DNA from: Iodobacter ciconiae
Lineage (GTDB): Bacteria; Pseudomonadota; Gammaproteobacteria; Burkholderiales; Chitinibacteraceae
Direction: 5' to 3'
DNA: 64,000 nucleotides
NCBI RefSeq assembly: GCF_003952345.1
Contig: NZ_CP034433.1
Coordinates: 1,116,001-1,180,000, forward strand
Below, in pieces: positions 9,483-19,196 of the stretch. The notes beneath the pieces were generated by a model, which worked only from the letters and a program-made list of their open reading frames with translations, ran no database searches and was not told the origin of the DNA. The first letter of the stretch is position 1, and each line of letters starts with the position of its first letter. Both the position numbers and the translations under genes were made by a program.

Positions 9483-11188
9483 AGCAGATTCTGTTAATTA
9501 AATCAGCATTAGGCGCTCTGTTACTGCTCTTGCTGGTGGGCGCGGATGCTGCAACGGCTTTGCCGTCAGAGCAAAGCGTTGAGCCCCAGGGTTATGTAGC
9601 CAGGCAAGATGGGCTGAAAGGTTTGTTTGAGGCTGTTTCTTCCCGCCTGAAAAAGCCGATTATTCTAAGTAAGCTGGCTGTGCGCAAGCAGGTAAGTGGT
9701 GAGTTTGATCTGAGTAATCCGCAAGCGATTCTGGAGCAGATGTCACAACAGCTGGGGCTGATCTGGTATCACGATGGGCAGGCAATTTATGTTTACGACT
9801 CGAGTGAAACACGTAATGCCGTTATCGCTTTACGTAATATTTCTTTGAGCGCATTTAATGCATTTTTGCGTAAAAGTGCACTGTATGACCGGCGTTATCC
9901 ATTGCGCGGAGACGAACAAAGCAGAACCTTCTACGTGTCCGGGCCACCGGTTTTTGTTGAGCTGGTCATGAATGCTGCGAAGTTTATGGATAGCCAGCGT
10001 GGTGAGGTGGAGGGGCAGCAGCAAAAAATTGAGGTTATCCGGCTAAATAATACCTTTGTTGGTGATCGCAGTTATGAATTGCGCGATCAGAAAATCACTA
10101 TTCCGGGCGTTGCTTCGGTGATTGCAAGCCTGCTGAAAAATGAAGAAAGCGGTGCGGATGTCATGGTGGGGGCGGGCAAGCCGGTTGCGCCCATTGCCCC
10201 TGTTGCTCCGCCCATGCCTGATTTTCCCGCAGTGAATAAGCAGGCAGAGGCCGAGCCCTATCGCCCGCCAATGAGCTTGCCTGAAGCGCTGAAAAGTAAA
10301 CCGGTTGTCAGCAATATCCGGGTGATTGCCAATCCGGATACAAACAGCCTGCTGGTCAGGGGCTCGCCAGAACAGGTGCGCTTTGTCAGAGATCTGGTTG
10401 GTGAGCTGGATGTGGCAAAGCGCCATGTCGAATTGTCTTTATGGATTATCGACCTGCAAAAGGACGATCTGGATCAGCTGGGGGTGAACTGGCAGGGCGG
10501 GGTCGGGATCGCTAACAAGCTGGGCGTTACTTTTAATAACCAGGGGTCGATGAGTACGCTGGATGGCGCGCGTTTTATCGCATCCATTATGGCGTTAAGC
10601 CAGGATAAAAAAGCCAATGTGGTTTCCCGCCCTGTGGTGCTGACCCAGGAAAATGTGCCGGCACTTTTTGATAACAGCCGCACCTTTTACACCCAGTTAA
10701 TCGGCGAGCGCAGCGTAGAGCTGCAGCATGTGACCTACGGCACGATGGTGAATGTGCTGCCAAGATTTTCGGCAGATGACCAAATTGAAATGTCGCTGAA
10801 TATCGAAGATGGCAGCGAGATTCCTCAGGGCAATTCTGATACCAAAACCGCGTTGCCTACCGTTGGCCGCACACGGATCAGCACGGTTGCCCGTGTGCCA
10901 AAAGATAAAAGTTTGCTCATTGGCGGCTATACCCGTGATTCAAGTACTGACGATGTCGGGAAAATTCCTTTGGTGGGTGATCTTCCTGTGGTTGGGCGTC
11001 TTTTCCGGTATCAGCAGCGCAATAGTTCCAATCTTGTTCGTGTGTTTTTAATTCAGCCGCGCCAGATTGAAGAGCCATTTGTACGGGATGCCAGCAGCCT
11101 TGCTGCAGAGGTGATCCGCCAGCCCGATGCCGGGACTGTTCAGCAGGATGTACGCCAATACATGGACCGCAGCAGTGGACATCAGTAG
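9479..11188 (+). CDS. invG: InvG, type III secretion outer-membrane secretin (SctC)
   Basis: The 569-residue secretin forms the outer-membrane ring of the needle complex. A signal peptide (ALGALLLLLLVGADAATA) is followed by N0/N1 domains (about 35-175), an N3 domain (about 270-330: IRVIANPDTNSLLVRGSPEQ) and the secretin core (about 340-535) with the typical LPTVGRTRISTVARVPKDKS and GGYTRD...GKIPLVGDLPVVGRLF blocks. The length matches Salmonella InvG. A pilotin gene of the InvH type was not seen anywhere in the window. The gene overlaps invF by 4 bases and invE by about 40. Confidence 0.95.
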   Translation: MKQILLIKSALGALLLLLLVGADAATALPSEQSVEPQGYVARQDGLKGLFEAVSSRLKKPIILSKLAVRKQVSGEFDLSNPQAILEQMSQQLGLIWYHDGQAIYVYDSSETRNAVIALRNISLSAFNAFLRKSALYDRRYPLRGDEQSRTFYVSGPPVFVELVMNAAKFMDSQRGEVEGQQQKIEVIRLNNTFVGDRSYELRDQKITIPGVASVIASLLKNEESGADVMVGAGKPVAPIAPVAPPMPDFPAVNKQAEAEPYRPPMSLPEALKSKPVVSNIRVIANPDTNSLLVRGSPEQVRFVRDLVGELDVAKRHVELSLWIIDLQKDDLDQLGVNWQGGVGIANKLGVTFNNQGSMSTLDGARFIASIMALSQDKKANVVSRPVVLTQENVPALFDNSRTFYTQLIGERSVELQHVTYGTMVNVLPRFSADDQIEMSLNIEDGSEIPQGNSDTKTALPTVGRTRISTVARVPKDKSLLIGGYTRDSSTDDVGKIPLVGDLPVVGRLFRYQQRNSSNLVRVFLIQPRQIEEPFVRDASSLAAEVIRQPDAGTVQQDVRQYMDRSSGHQ

Positions 11189-12287
11189 CAGCTCCATCAG
11201 GCTGGCCGGACTTCGCTCGGCTAAGCATGATGCGAAGCTGGAGCGGCAGACAGAAGCCGGTAAAAAACAGGCGGCTCAGCAAAACGCTGCCCCGCAGGAG
11301 GCGGATAACAATCCTGCAGATCAGGTGCAAAGGTTTGCAGATTTTACAGATGAAATGACGGCTTTAGCCTCTCAGTTTCGTAGCCGCCGTGAGCTTGAAG
11401 CAAAAAAAAAGGGGCTGGGTGAAAGCTTTGAGCGAGTGCTGGATGAGGATGTGCTGCCCAAGGTGGCGCAGATTGTGGAAATCGCCGAGGTGGAAAAATC
11501 ACCGGAGGAGCTATTTCGGCAGGCCCAGTCATTATTCCCGGATGAAAGTGATCTTGCACTGGTGCTTCGGGAAATTCTGCGCCGTAAGCAGATGCAGGAG
11601 ATTGTCCGCAAACGTTTGCAGGCTTTGCTGACGCAGCTGGAGGAGCAGACTGAACCTAAGAGGCTTAAAGGCGGCATCAATTGTGCACTTAAGGCGCGCT
11701 TATTCGGGAAAACTCTGGAGCTCAGCCCGGCCTTGCTGCGGGCCAGTTATCGCCAGTTTCTGGAGCATGACGGTGGTGCTGCCGATGTGTATCAGGACTG
11801 GATCAGTAGCTACGGGTATCAGCGCAGGGCTTTGGTGCTGGATTTTATGGAAGGCGCTTTGCTCTCCGACATGGACGCTCAGGACCCGAGCTGCTCCCAG
11901 CTTGAATTTGGCAACTTGCTAGGTAGATTGGGACAACTGAAATTACTTCGCTCCAGCGATGTGATTTTTATCAGCCGGCTGCTGGCCAGCCCTGCAGTGA
12001 ACAATATCAATGACAGTGAGTCGGCCTGGTTGTTGTTTATGTTGTCTTTGTTTCAGGAGCCGCAGCAGATTGATCGCCTGCTGTCGGATGCGGTGGGGGA
12101 AAGCGTATTGCTGCATCGCCATGCCCAGCGCTCTGCACTGCTGCAAGTGTTGTATCAGGCGTGCAAAGCATTGCCCGTTGTGCTGTTTTCTGATCCGGAT
12201 GATGTGACTTTATTACTGAATGAGTTTGAAAGACTGGCTTCTGTCGCTTACCGCCTTGAGCAGATAGAGCGCAGACGAGCCAGCTGA
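11148..12287 (+). CDS. invE: InvE, type III secretion gatekeeper (SctW)
   Basis: InvE is the cytoplasmic switch protein that holds back effector secretion until translocators are exported. The sequence matches InvE closely: DEMTALASQFRSRRELE near the N end, SFERVLDEDVLPK, LFPDESDLALVLREILRRK, then GINCALKARLFGKTLELSP, LLRASYRQFL, ASYGYQRR-like SSYGYQRRALVLDFMEGALL and LLGRLGQLKLLRSSDVIFIS. The true start is uncertain: ATG 11148 has AGCAGG immediately before it, GTG 11175 and ATG 11127 are alternatives, and all lie inside the end of invG. The stop is four bases before the invA start. Confidence 0.92.
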   Translation: MYANTWTAAVDISSSSIRLAGLRSAKHDAKLERQTEAGKKQAAQQNAAPQEADNNPADQVQRFADFTDEMTALASQFRSRRELEAKKKGLGESFERVLDEDVLPKVAQIVEIAEVEKSPEELFRQAQSLFPDESDLALVLREILRRKQMQEIVRKRLQALLTQLEEQTEPKRLKGGINCALKARLFGKTLELSPALLRASYRQFLEHDGGAADVYQDWISSYGYQRRALVLDFMEGALLSDMDAQDPSCSQLEFGNLLGRLGQLKLLRSSDVIFISRLLASPAVNNINDSESAWLLFMLSLFQEPQQIDRLLSDAVGESVLLHRHAQRSALLQVLYQACKALPVVLFSDPDDVTLLLNEFERLASVAYRLEQIERRRAS

Positions 12288-12291
12288 TGGC

Positions 12292-14372
12292 ATGCCCTTT
12301 TTAACCGATCTATGGATAAACCCAGTGCTGAATAATCTGTTGTACGGTGTTCGCTCGCGTCCGGAGCTGCTGATCCTGCTGCTGATGGTGATGATTATCG
12401 CCATGCTGGTGATCCCGCTGCCGACGTATTTAGTCGATTTTCTGATCGGGCTGAATATCGTCATTGCCATGCTGGTGTTTATGGGCTCGTTTTATATCGA
12501 GCGCATTTTGCATTTTTCTACATTTCCGGCCGTATTGCTGATTACAACTTTATTCCGGCTGGCTTTATCGATCAGTACCAGTCGTTTGATTTTGCTGGAA
12601 GCCAATGCCGGCGAAATTGTCGCAACTTTTGGCCAGTTTGTGATTGGCGACAGTTTGCCTGTGGGGTTTGTGATTTTTGCAATTGTGACGGTCGTGCAAT
12701 TTATCGTAATTACCAAGGGCTCCGAACGTGTGGCCGAAGTTGCAGCCCGCTTTTCGCTGGACGGGATGCCTGGCAAGCAGATGAGTATTGATGGCGATTT
12801 GCGGGCGGGAGTGGTTGATGCCGATGGCGCACGCGAGCGGCGCAGTGTGCTGGAGCGTGAAAGCCAGCTGTATGGATCTTTTGATGGTGCGATGAAGTTT
12901 ATTAAGGGCGATGCTATCGCCGGCATCATTATTATTTTCGTCAATTTTATTGGCGGTATTGCCGTGGGTATGAGCCAGCATGGCCTGGATTTTTCTACCG
13001 CCTTATCTACCTACACCATTCTTACGATCGGTGATGGTTTAGTAGCCCAGCTTCCTGCGCTTCTGATTGCGATCAGTGCCGGTTTTATTGTTACCCGCGT
13101 CAGTGGCGAGGGCGACAATATGGGCCGCAATATTATGAGCCAGCTGCTGGGGAAACCCTTTGTGCTGATCGTTACTGCTTTGCTGGCGCTGGCTGTGGGC
13201 GTGTTGCCGGGTTTTCCTTTTATGGTGTTTTTTATTCTTGCCGTGTTGCTGGGGGGCTGTTTTATTACAAGCAACGGCAAGCCATGTCGGGAGTAGCCGT
13301 TGCCGGTGCCAAGCCGGCGGCCATGGCATCGGCCGAGCATGCTTCGGAAGAGGGCAGCGAGCTTTGTCTGATTACCAATCTGGATCAGCTGGTTTCGGAA
13401 ACCGTGCCGCTGGTTTTACTGGTTCCCAAAGCACGATATGCCTCACTGGAGAAAGTACAGCTTGCCGAGCGCCTGCGTAGTCAGTTTTTTCTGGATTTTG
13501 GTGTCAGCCTGCCTGAAATGCTGATGCGCTCATCTGACGAGCTGGCAGACAACCGGGCGGTAGTGCTGATTAACGAGATTCGCGCTGAAGAGTTTCCGGT
13601 CCAGTTTGATTTGCTGCGGGTGGTGAATTACTCCGACGAAATCGAGCAGCTCGGTATTCGGGTTGTGCCCGCAGGAGAGGGCATCTGGGTGGATGCGGGG
13701 AGTAAAGAATCCTTACAGAAACTGGGTTATCAGCTGCGCCCTGCTGTTGACGAGTTATATCAGTGCTTTGCAGCCTTACTTACTCACCACGTGAACGAGT
13801 ATTTCGGCGTACAGGAAACCAAGCAAATGCTGGATTTACTGGAAAGCAAATATCCTGATTTATTAAAGGAGGTTTTGCGCCATGCCACGGTTCAGCGGAT
13901 TGCCGAGGTGTTGCAGCGTTTATTATCCGAACGCATTTCGATTCGCAATATGAAGCTGATTATGGAGTCTCTTGCCCATTGGGCCCCGCGTGAAAAAGAT
14001 GTTATCGCGCTGGTTGAGCATGTGCGTGGCTCGCTTGCACGCTATATCTGCCACAAGTTTTCGCTGGGGAGCGAGCTGAGAGCCATTGTGGTTTCTGCCG
14101 AAATTGAAGATGTGGTGCGTAAAGGGATTCGCCAGACCTCGAACGGGACATTTCTGAATCTGGAGCCTGCTGACTCCGAAGAATTAATGGATATTTTTTC
14201 TGTGGCCCTGGATGGTTTGAACATTGCACATAAAGACCTGGTGTTACTGGCCTCGGTAGATGTACGGCGTTTTATCAAGAAACTAATCGAAGCACGTTTT
14301 CGCGATCTCGAGGTGGTGTCATTTGGCGAGATTTCCGACAGCGTATCGGTCAATGTCATTAAGTCCATTTAA
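12292..14372 (+). pseudogene. invA: InvA, type III export gate (SctV), split by a one-base frameshift
   Basis: InvA is the large inner-membrane export-gate protein that forms a nonameric cytoplasmic ring. The membrane half (about 330 residues from ATG 12292: LVIPLPTYLVDFLIGLNIV, FSTFPAVLLITTLFRLALS, RFSLDGMPGKQMSIDGDLRA) ends at a stop at 13294-13296. The cytoplasmic half (LVSETVPLVLLVPKARYASL, LLKEVLRHATVQRIAEVLQR, VDVRRFIKKLIEARF) continues in another frame to 14372. The frames meet at the six-G run 13251-13256; with seven Gs the text reads VLLGGLFYYKQRQA, which aligns with the Salmonella segment VLSVLFYFKFREA. Without correction the protein lacks its whole cytoplasmic domain and secretion should fail. 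G-GGG-GGC also has the form of a -1 slippery heptamer. Confidence 0.93.
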
Positions 14373-14388
14373 ATAAAAGGGAAATACG

Positions 14389-14796
14389 ATGCTTACAATT
14401 GATATTGCTACTTTGGTGCGCGATGCCTTGAAAGAAAACGGGTGTGAGCAAGTGCTTAATAATAGCGATCTGGATAGCCATTCCACCATTGCTCTTGATC
14501 TGTATAACCTTCCCAGTATTTATATCAGTAACCGGGATGGCGAGGTTTGGCTGTGGTCGCAGTTGATCGAGCATGATGACAGGGTGATTGAGCAGTGTTC
14601 GACACGCCTGTTAAATACCCTGATGCAGGGGTGCCATTTTGTGCGCGGTGAGCAATTGCAGCTGATGGTTAGCGGGGGATATTTAGAACTCAGGGGCCTG
14701 CTAAAGGCGGATTTTCTGCAGGACAGCCGACGTTTTTCCGAGGCAATGGATGGCTACCTTGAGCAGCTGGAACGATTTGCCGAGCTTGTGCAGTAA
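14389..14796 (+). CDS. invB: InvB, type III effector chaperone (CesT/SycE class)
   Basis: This small (135-residue) acidic protein has the alpha/beta class IB chaperone pattern and sits between invA and invC, as in SPI-1, where InvB binds the N-termini of SipA, SopE and related effectors. Recognisable stretches are [14 protein letters not shown] at the start and [20 protein letters not shown] in the middle. A good ribosome binding site (AAAGGGAAATACG) precedes ATG 14389. The stop overlaps the invC start (TAATG). Confidence 0.85.
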   Translation: MLTIDIATLVRDALKENGCEQVLNNSDLDSHSTIALDLYNLPSIYISNRDGEVWLWSQLIEHDDRVIEQCSTRLLNTLMQGCHFVRGEQLQLMVSGGYLELRGLLKADFLQDSRRFSEAMDGYLEQLERFAELVQ

Positions 14797-16085
14797 TGAA
14801 ACCTTTGCGGCTGTTGCGTCGTCAGGCCAATCCATCGCGCTTGTCCGGCCCGATTATCGAAGCTGTTTTACCCGGGGTGGCAATGGGGGAAATCTGCGAG
14901 ATATACCGGAGCTGGCAGGACTGCACATGTGTGGCACGTGCCCAGGTGCTGGGTTTTAATCATGAACAGACTATTTTAAGTCTGATTGGCAGTGCGCAAG
15001 GATTATCCCGCGAGTTTGTATTGCAGCCCACCGGCTCGGGTTTGCAGATTGAAGTAGGCGATTTTTTACTGGGGTCGGTGCTTGATCCCTCGGGGCAGAT
15101 TGTCGAGCGTTTTGTCAGTGCATTAAATGGCAAAAGAGAATGGCGGCCAATTGAGGCAACACCGCCAGGCTACGCAGATCGCCAGGGGATAGAGCGGCCT
15201 TTTGTTTCCGGGATAAGGGCTATTGATGGCCTGCTGACCTGTGGTGACGGGCAGCGGCTGGGTATTTTTGCCTCGGCGGGCTGCGGAAAAACAATGCTCA
15301 TGAATATGCTGATCGAGCAGGCTGATGCCGATGTTTTTGTGATTGGCCTGATTGGCGAGCGCGGGCGGGAGGTGACTGAGTTTACCGAAGCACTGCGCCG
15401 CTCCGGCCGCCATCATCAATGTGTGCTGGTCTATGCCTCTTCCGATTTTTCATCTTTAGATCGTTGTAATGCTGCTTTGCTGGCGACGACGGTTGCTGAG
15501 TATTTTCGGGATCAGGGCAAAAATGTGGTGCTGTTTCTTGATTCTATTACCCGCTATGCCAGAGCCCTGCGTGATGTGGCTCTGGCGGCAGGGCAGGCAC
15601 CGGCAAGGCGCGGCTATCCTGCTTCGGTATTTGATTCCCTGCCCAGATTACTGGAGCGCCCGGGCCTTACCCGAAAAGGCTGCATGACCGCTTTTTATAC
15701 GGTACTGCTTGAAAGCGACGATGAGCCTGATCCGATTGCAGATGAGATTCGTTCTATTTTGGACGGGCATATTTATCTAAGCCGTAAGCTTGCCGCCCAG
15801 AATCATTATCCGGCAATTGATGTGCTAAGGAGCGTCAGCCGGGTGGCGGGGCGGGTGAGCAGCCAGGAGCACCAGCATCTGGCGAGTGTAGTAAGAGGAA
15901 TTATGGCCAGGCTGGAAGACTTGCAGGTGTTTCTTGATCTGGGCGAATACAAAGCGGGTGAAAACGCAGATAACGATCGTGCCATGGGGAAACGCAGTGC
16001 TTTACAAAGCTGGCTGCGTCAGCCGCTAAATGAAGGCAGCTCGTTTGAAGCGACCTTACGGGTGATGCATGAGATCGCGGCATAA
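14796..16085 (+). CDS. invC: InvC, type III secretion ATPase (SctN)
   Basis: The 429-residue ATPase powers unfolding and release of substrates at the base of the export apparatus. Walker A is [17 protein letters not shown] (Lys165); [15 protein letters not shown] and the Walker B region [20 protein letters not shown] follow, along with [20 protein letters not shown] and the [13 protein letters not shown] block shared with FliI and F1-beta. The length matches Salmonella InvC. The start overlaps the invB stop, and the end overlaps invI by 17 bases. Confidence 0.97.
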   Translation: MKPLRLLRRQANPSRLSGPIIEAVLPGVAMGEICEIYRSWQDCTCVARAQVLGFNHEQTILSLIGSAQGLSREFVLQPTGSGLQIEVGDFLLGSVLDPSGQIVERFVSALNGKREWRPIEATPPGYADRQGIERPFVSGIRAIDGLLTCGDGQRLGIFASAGCGKTMLMNMLIEQADADVFVIGLIGERGREVTEFTEALRRSGRHHQCVLVYASSDFSSLDRCNAALLATTVAEYFRDQGKNVVLFLDSITRYARALRDVALAAGQAPARRGYPASVFDSLPRLLERPGLTRKGCMTAFYTVLLESDDEPDPIADEIRSILDGHIYLSRKLAAQNHYPAIDVLRSVSRVAGRVSSQEHQHLASVVRGIMARLEDLQVFLDLGEYKAGENADNDRAMGKRSALQSWLRQPLNEGSSFEATLRVMHEIAA

Positions 16086-16527
16086 ATTAGCCGGGTTATT
16101 GCGGCGTTGCTCCATGAGCCAGCAGCAGTGCGAGATACAGCTGGGGCAGCTGATCAAGCAAACGCGGGTTTTATCTGCAGAGCTGGAAGGAATACGCATA
16201 CAGCGCAGGGCGATGAGGCAGTTATTACACTCGCAGCGGCCACAGGGCTGTGTGATGAATCGCAGTGATTTATTTGCAATGCAGCGCCGCCAGGCCGTAT
16301 TGCGGCGGCAATTGCAGATGTTGAGTTTTCAGGAAAACAAGGTCCAGGAGCAGGAACAGGCACTGCAAAAAGAAAAGGAGCAGGTTTTATTACTGCGCCG
16401 TTACTGGCTGCATAAGCAGAATAAATATGAGCACTGGCAGAAAATCCAGTGGCAGGTATGGCGTTTGTATCAGTTACGTCAGGAAGAATCTGAAGCAGAG
16501 GAGCGGGTGACATGGAGCCAGTCATAG
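16069..16527 (+). CDS. invI: InvI/SpaM, ATPase stalk protein (SctO)
   Basis: The 152-residue protein is almost entirely charged alpha-helix (about residues 15-145, rich in Gln, Glu, Arg, Lys), as expected for the coiled-coil stalk linking the ATPase to the export gate. The N-terminus [17 protein letters not shown] aligns with Salmonella InvI (…IKVLQRRCTVFHSQCE), which supports ATG 16069 inside invC rather than the later ATG 16114. Overlaps with invC and invJ show tight translational coupling. Confidence 0.85.
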   Translation: MRSRHKLAGLLRRCSMSQQQCEIQLGQLIKQTRVLSAELEGIRIQRRAMRQLLHSQRPQGCVMNRSDLFAMQRRQAVLRRQLQMLSFQENKVQEQEQALQKEKEQVLLLRRYWLHKQNKYEHWQKIQWQVWRLYQLRQEESEAEERVTWSQS

Positions 16528-17375
16528 CCACTACAGGCGTTGTAGCCGGAGCCGTTGCGGTTCCGGAACCAAATGGATTGCTGAGCGAGTTTGCCGCCCA
16601 GCTTGGCAAGTACAAGAAAAAAAGTGCCTCGGAAGAAGCGGGGGATATGTTTTTTTCAGCACCCGCGTTGCCGCCTCCTGCGCCGCCGCCACGGGATGGT
16701 CTTTCCGAAAAAGGAATACCCCGGGCAAAGCATCGTGCTTTTGGCTCTGCAAAGCAGGTTCATTCTGCAGATGCGCAGGCCGCCGGGGTAAGGTCATTAA
16801 AAACGGGTAAGACACGTGAGATGACTGATCATTTGGCAGAGAGCCGCCTGTTAGCCGCGCTTCAGCCCGCTGCTGCTGATTTGCCGGGGCGCGTCGCTGC
16901 GGGGAAGGCTGTTTCTTTGCCAGGGGAGCCGGCCGCGCCGGGCCCTCACTCTCACCCTCTGCGGATTAAGTCTTCTGCTCCGGAGGCTGAAGCAGGGGCG
17001 GTTAATCCATCCTTGCCTATGCGCTTGTCATCGCCCCTGGTGGGAGACGGGCTGGCACCGCGTACACCATTTAGGCTCAAGAATAAAAATGAGGGTTTTG
17101 CTGGCCAAATGGGCAAGGAGACTTTGCCAGTAGATCGTCAGCAGGATGGTCAGGTGCTTTACCGCTTTAACCGCTGGGGAGGGCAGCATTCCGTCAGCAT
17201 TTATGCATCGCAACAGGAAGGAAGCCGGCAGCTTGAATTGCAGCCATCGAATCCTTTTGTGCAAGACCGTTTGCACTATCACTTACAGCAGGCAAATAAC
17301 AGCGAAAACTGGACGCTCTTACATGATTCGGATCAGCAGCAGGGCCAGGATCAGCCGGATGAGGAAAAAGAGTGA
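16512..17375 (+). CDS. invJ: InvJ/SpaN, needle-length regulator (SctP)
   Basis: This 287-residue, low-complexity Pro/Ala-rich secreted ruler protein controls needle length and substrate switching. Most of it is unconserved, as is usual for the family; the C-terminal segment VLYRFNRWGGQHSVSI, ending in LHYHLQQANNSENWTLL, is the SpaN signature. It lies between invI and spaO as in SPI-1 and overlaps both neighbours (spaO start is GTGA). Confidence 0.8.
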   Translation: MEPVIATTGVVAGAVAVPEPNGLLSEFAAQLGKYKKKSASEEAGDMFFSAPALPPPAPPPRDGLSEKGIPRAKHRAFGSAKQVHSADAQAAGVRSLKTGKTREMTDHLAESRLLAALQPAAADLPGRVAAGKAVSLPGEPAAPGPHSHPLRIKSSAPEAEAGAVNPSLPMRLSSPLVGDGLAPRTPFRLKNKNEGFAGQMGKETLPVDRQQDGQVLYRFNRWGGQHSVSIYASQQEGSRQLELQPSNPFVQDRLHYHLQQANNSENWTLLHDSDQQQGQDQPDEEKE

Positions 17376-18259
17376 GCGGGCTGGAATTACGCCAGCTGGC
17401 CAGCAAAGAGCATGCCTGGCAGCAAGCACAGCAATGCTGGCTGGCAAGAGGTCTTGATGTGAGTTTTAGCCTGCCGGAAGGGGCTTGCTATGCTGTTTCG
17501 GCAGATAACGGGCGCTGGCAGGGGCTGCTGAATTTGCGGGAATGGCTGGCGGCTGTTTCTCCTGCATTGGCCGGTTTACTGGGTAGCGGTAGTGATGACA
17601 GGCTGCTGCGGGATTTATTTATGGCAACAGCCCGGCCTCTGGAATTCACGGTGGCTGAGCTGGCTTACGAGCACTTGCAACTGGGTTATAAACGCCTGAC
17701 GCCTGGTCCCGAGATGTTGTGTTTGCAAACATCGCAGGGCCGGGTATGGCTGACGGGTATTCCAGAGGTAAAGGAAGGCCGGCTTAAGTTAGACCTCCAT
17801 TACCTGTTTACTCTGCCGCTGCGGCTGGTGTTTGAAGTTGGCCGCAGCCCGCTGAGTCAGCGTGTAAAGGCACAACTGGAGGCCGGGGATGTTTTGCTGA
17901 TCATTGAAGAAACATTTTCGGTGAAAAGCTGTGGTGCAAGGATAGGCCGCTACCGGCAAAGTGAGGATGGGATCATGATCGAAAAAGACGAGCAGGCTGC
18001 CGTGCCTGCAAAAATACCTGATGCGCTGGCAGAATTGCCGCTGTGCCTGGAGTTTATTTTGCAGCAAAGCACGATCAGCGTATCCGGGCTGGGCGATTTA
18101 TACCGTGGTCAGTTACTGCCCTTACTTCCCGACGTGGAAAAGCGCATTGAAGTGAAAGCCAATGGTGTACTTATCGGGCGGGGTGAGCTGGTCAGGATTG
18201 ACGGCCAGCTGGGCGTGGAGCTGTCCGAGATCTGTCATGAGGTTTTACATGTCAAATGA
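17372..18259 (+). CDS. spaO: SpaO, sorting-platform protein (SctQ)
   Basis: The 295-residue protein forms the cytoplasmic sorting-platform pods that present substrates. It has two SPOA/SpoA-like domains: about 145-205 (GRVWLTGIPEVKEGRLKLDL onward) and 225-295 (LPLCLEFILQQSTISVSGLG, ending in VLIGRGELVRIDGQLGVELS). The GTG start overlaps the invJ stop and is preceded by GAGG. An internal start that would give the short SpaO-S form is listed separately. It overlaps spaP by 11 bases. Confidence 0.9.
   Translation: MSGLELRQLASKEHAWQQAQQCWLARGLDVSFSLPEGACYAVSADNGRWQGLLNLREWLAAVSPALAGLLGSGSDDRLLRDLFMATARPLEFTVAELAYEHLQLGYKRLTPGPEMLCLQTSQGRVWLTGIPEVKEGRLKLDLHYLFTLPLRLVFEVGRSPLSQRVKAQLEAGDVLLIIEETFSVKSCGARIGRYRQSEDGIMIEKDEQAAVPAKIPDALAELPLCLEFILQQSTISVSGLGDLYRGQLLPLLPDVEKRIEVKANGVLIGRGELVRIDGQLGVELSEICHEVLHVK
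17975..18259 (+). CDS. spaO: Predicted internal-start short form SpaO-S
   Basis: ATG 17975 is codon 202 of spaO, in frame, and has AGGA seven bases upstream (GTGAGGATGGGATC ATG). It would give a 94-residue protein containing only the C-terminal SPOA domain. In Salmonella the short form starts at codon 203 and stabilises full-length SpaO. The site is seen; its use is inferred. Confidence 0.6.
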   Translation: MIEKDEQAAVPAKIPDALAELPLCLEFILQQSTISVSGLGDLYRGQLLPLLPDVEKRIEVKANGVLIGRGELVRIDGQLGVELSEICHEVLHVK

Positions 18260-18908
18260 CATTTCGATGATTGCGCTGCTGGCGTTTTCAACGCTGCTGC
18301 CGTTTCTGATTGCCTCCGGAACCTGTTTTATCAAGTTTTCCATTGTTTTTGTCATGGTACGTAATGCCCTGGGGCTGCAGCAAGTGCCGTCCAATATGAC
18401 ATTAAACGGGATTGCGTTGCTTTTATCGATGTTTGTCATGACGCCGGTGATGCAGAGTACTTATGACGTTTACCGGGATGAAAACATTAATTTCAGCAGT
18501 GCGGAATCGGTCAGCCATTTTGCTGAAAGCGGGCTGGATAGCTATCGCAGCTATCTGAAAAAATATGCAGATCCCGAACTGACACAGTTCTTTGAAAAAG
18601 CGCAGGCTGAACGCATGACCAAAGACGGGGGCGAGGCTGTTGCTGAGGATAAGCCTTCCATTTTGGCTTTGTTGCCTGCCTATGCACTGAGCGAAATTAA
18701 GAGTGCTTTCAAAATTGGCTTTTATCTGTATCTGCCTTTTGTGGTCGTCGATATGGTGATTTCCTGCATCTTGCTTGCGCTGGGCATGATGATGATGAGT
18801 CCCGTGACGATCTCTGTGCCGATCAAGCTGGTGCTGTTTGTTGCACTTGATGGCTGGACCCTGCTCTCCAAGGGGCTGGTGTTGCAATATCTGGATCTGG
18901 CCGCTTGA
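18249..18908 (+). CDS. spaP: SpaP, export-apparatus core (SctR)
   Basis: The 219-residue FliP-family membrane protein is part of the SctRST export pore. The start ATG 18249 gives the normal N-terminus ISMIALLAFSTLLPFLIASG; the frame is open further upstream but lies within spaO. Family blocks include TCFIKFSIVFVMVRNALGLQ, NGIALLLSMFVMTPVM, and the late MMMMSPVTISVPIKLVLFVA. Four hydrophobic stretches are evident. The gene overlaps spaO and is followed by spaQ after 27 bases. Confidence 0.95.
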   Translation: MSNDISMIALLAFSTLLPFLIASGTCFIKFSIVFVMVRNALGLQQVPSNMTLNGIALLLSMFVMTPVMQSTYDVYRDENINFSSAESVSHFAESGLDSYRSYLKKYADPELTQFFEKAQAERMTKDGGEAVAEDKPSILALLPAYALSEIKSAFKIGFYLYLPFVVVDMVISCILLALGMMMMSPVTISVPIKLVLFVALDGWTLLSKGLVLQYLDLAA

Positions 18909-18935
18909 GCGTGCGGGTCTGACAGGGGATAAAAA

Positions 18936-19196
18936 ATGAATGATCTGGTTTTTGCAGGCAACCGGGCGCTGTACCTGGTGTTATTGCTTTCGGCCTGGCC
19001 GATTGTTGTGGCGACCATTGTTGGTTTGCTGATTGGCTTATTTCAAACCGTGACCCAGCTGCAAGAGCAGACTCTGCCGTTTGGTTTTAAATTATTGAGC
19101 GTGATTCTTTGCCTGTTCCTGCTGTCAGGATGGTATGGGGAAACCTTACTCGACTTTGGCCGGGAGGTTTTCAGAATGGCGTTGGATCATTACTAG
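18936..19196 (+). CDS. spaQ: SpaQ, export-apparatus core (SctS)
   Basis: This 86-residue FliQ-family protein has two membrane helices: [20 protein letters not shown] and [14 protein letters not shown], joined by the conserved [20 protein letters not shown] loop. It is of standard length. It is part of the conical SctRST export gate. Its TAG stop overlaps the GTG start of spaR by one base. Confidence 0.95.
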   Translation: MNDLVFAGNRALYLVLLLSAWPIVVATIVGLLIGLFQTVTQLQEQTLPFGFKLLSVILCLFLLSGWYGETLLDFGREVFRMALDHY

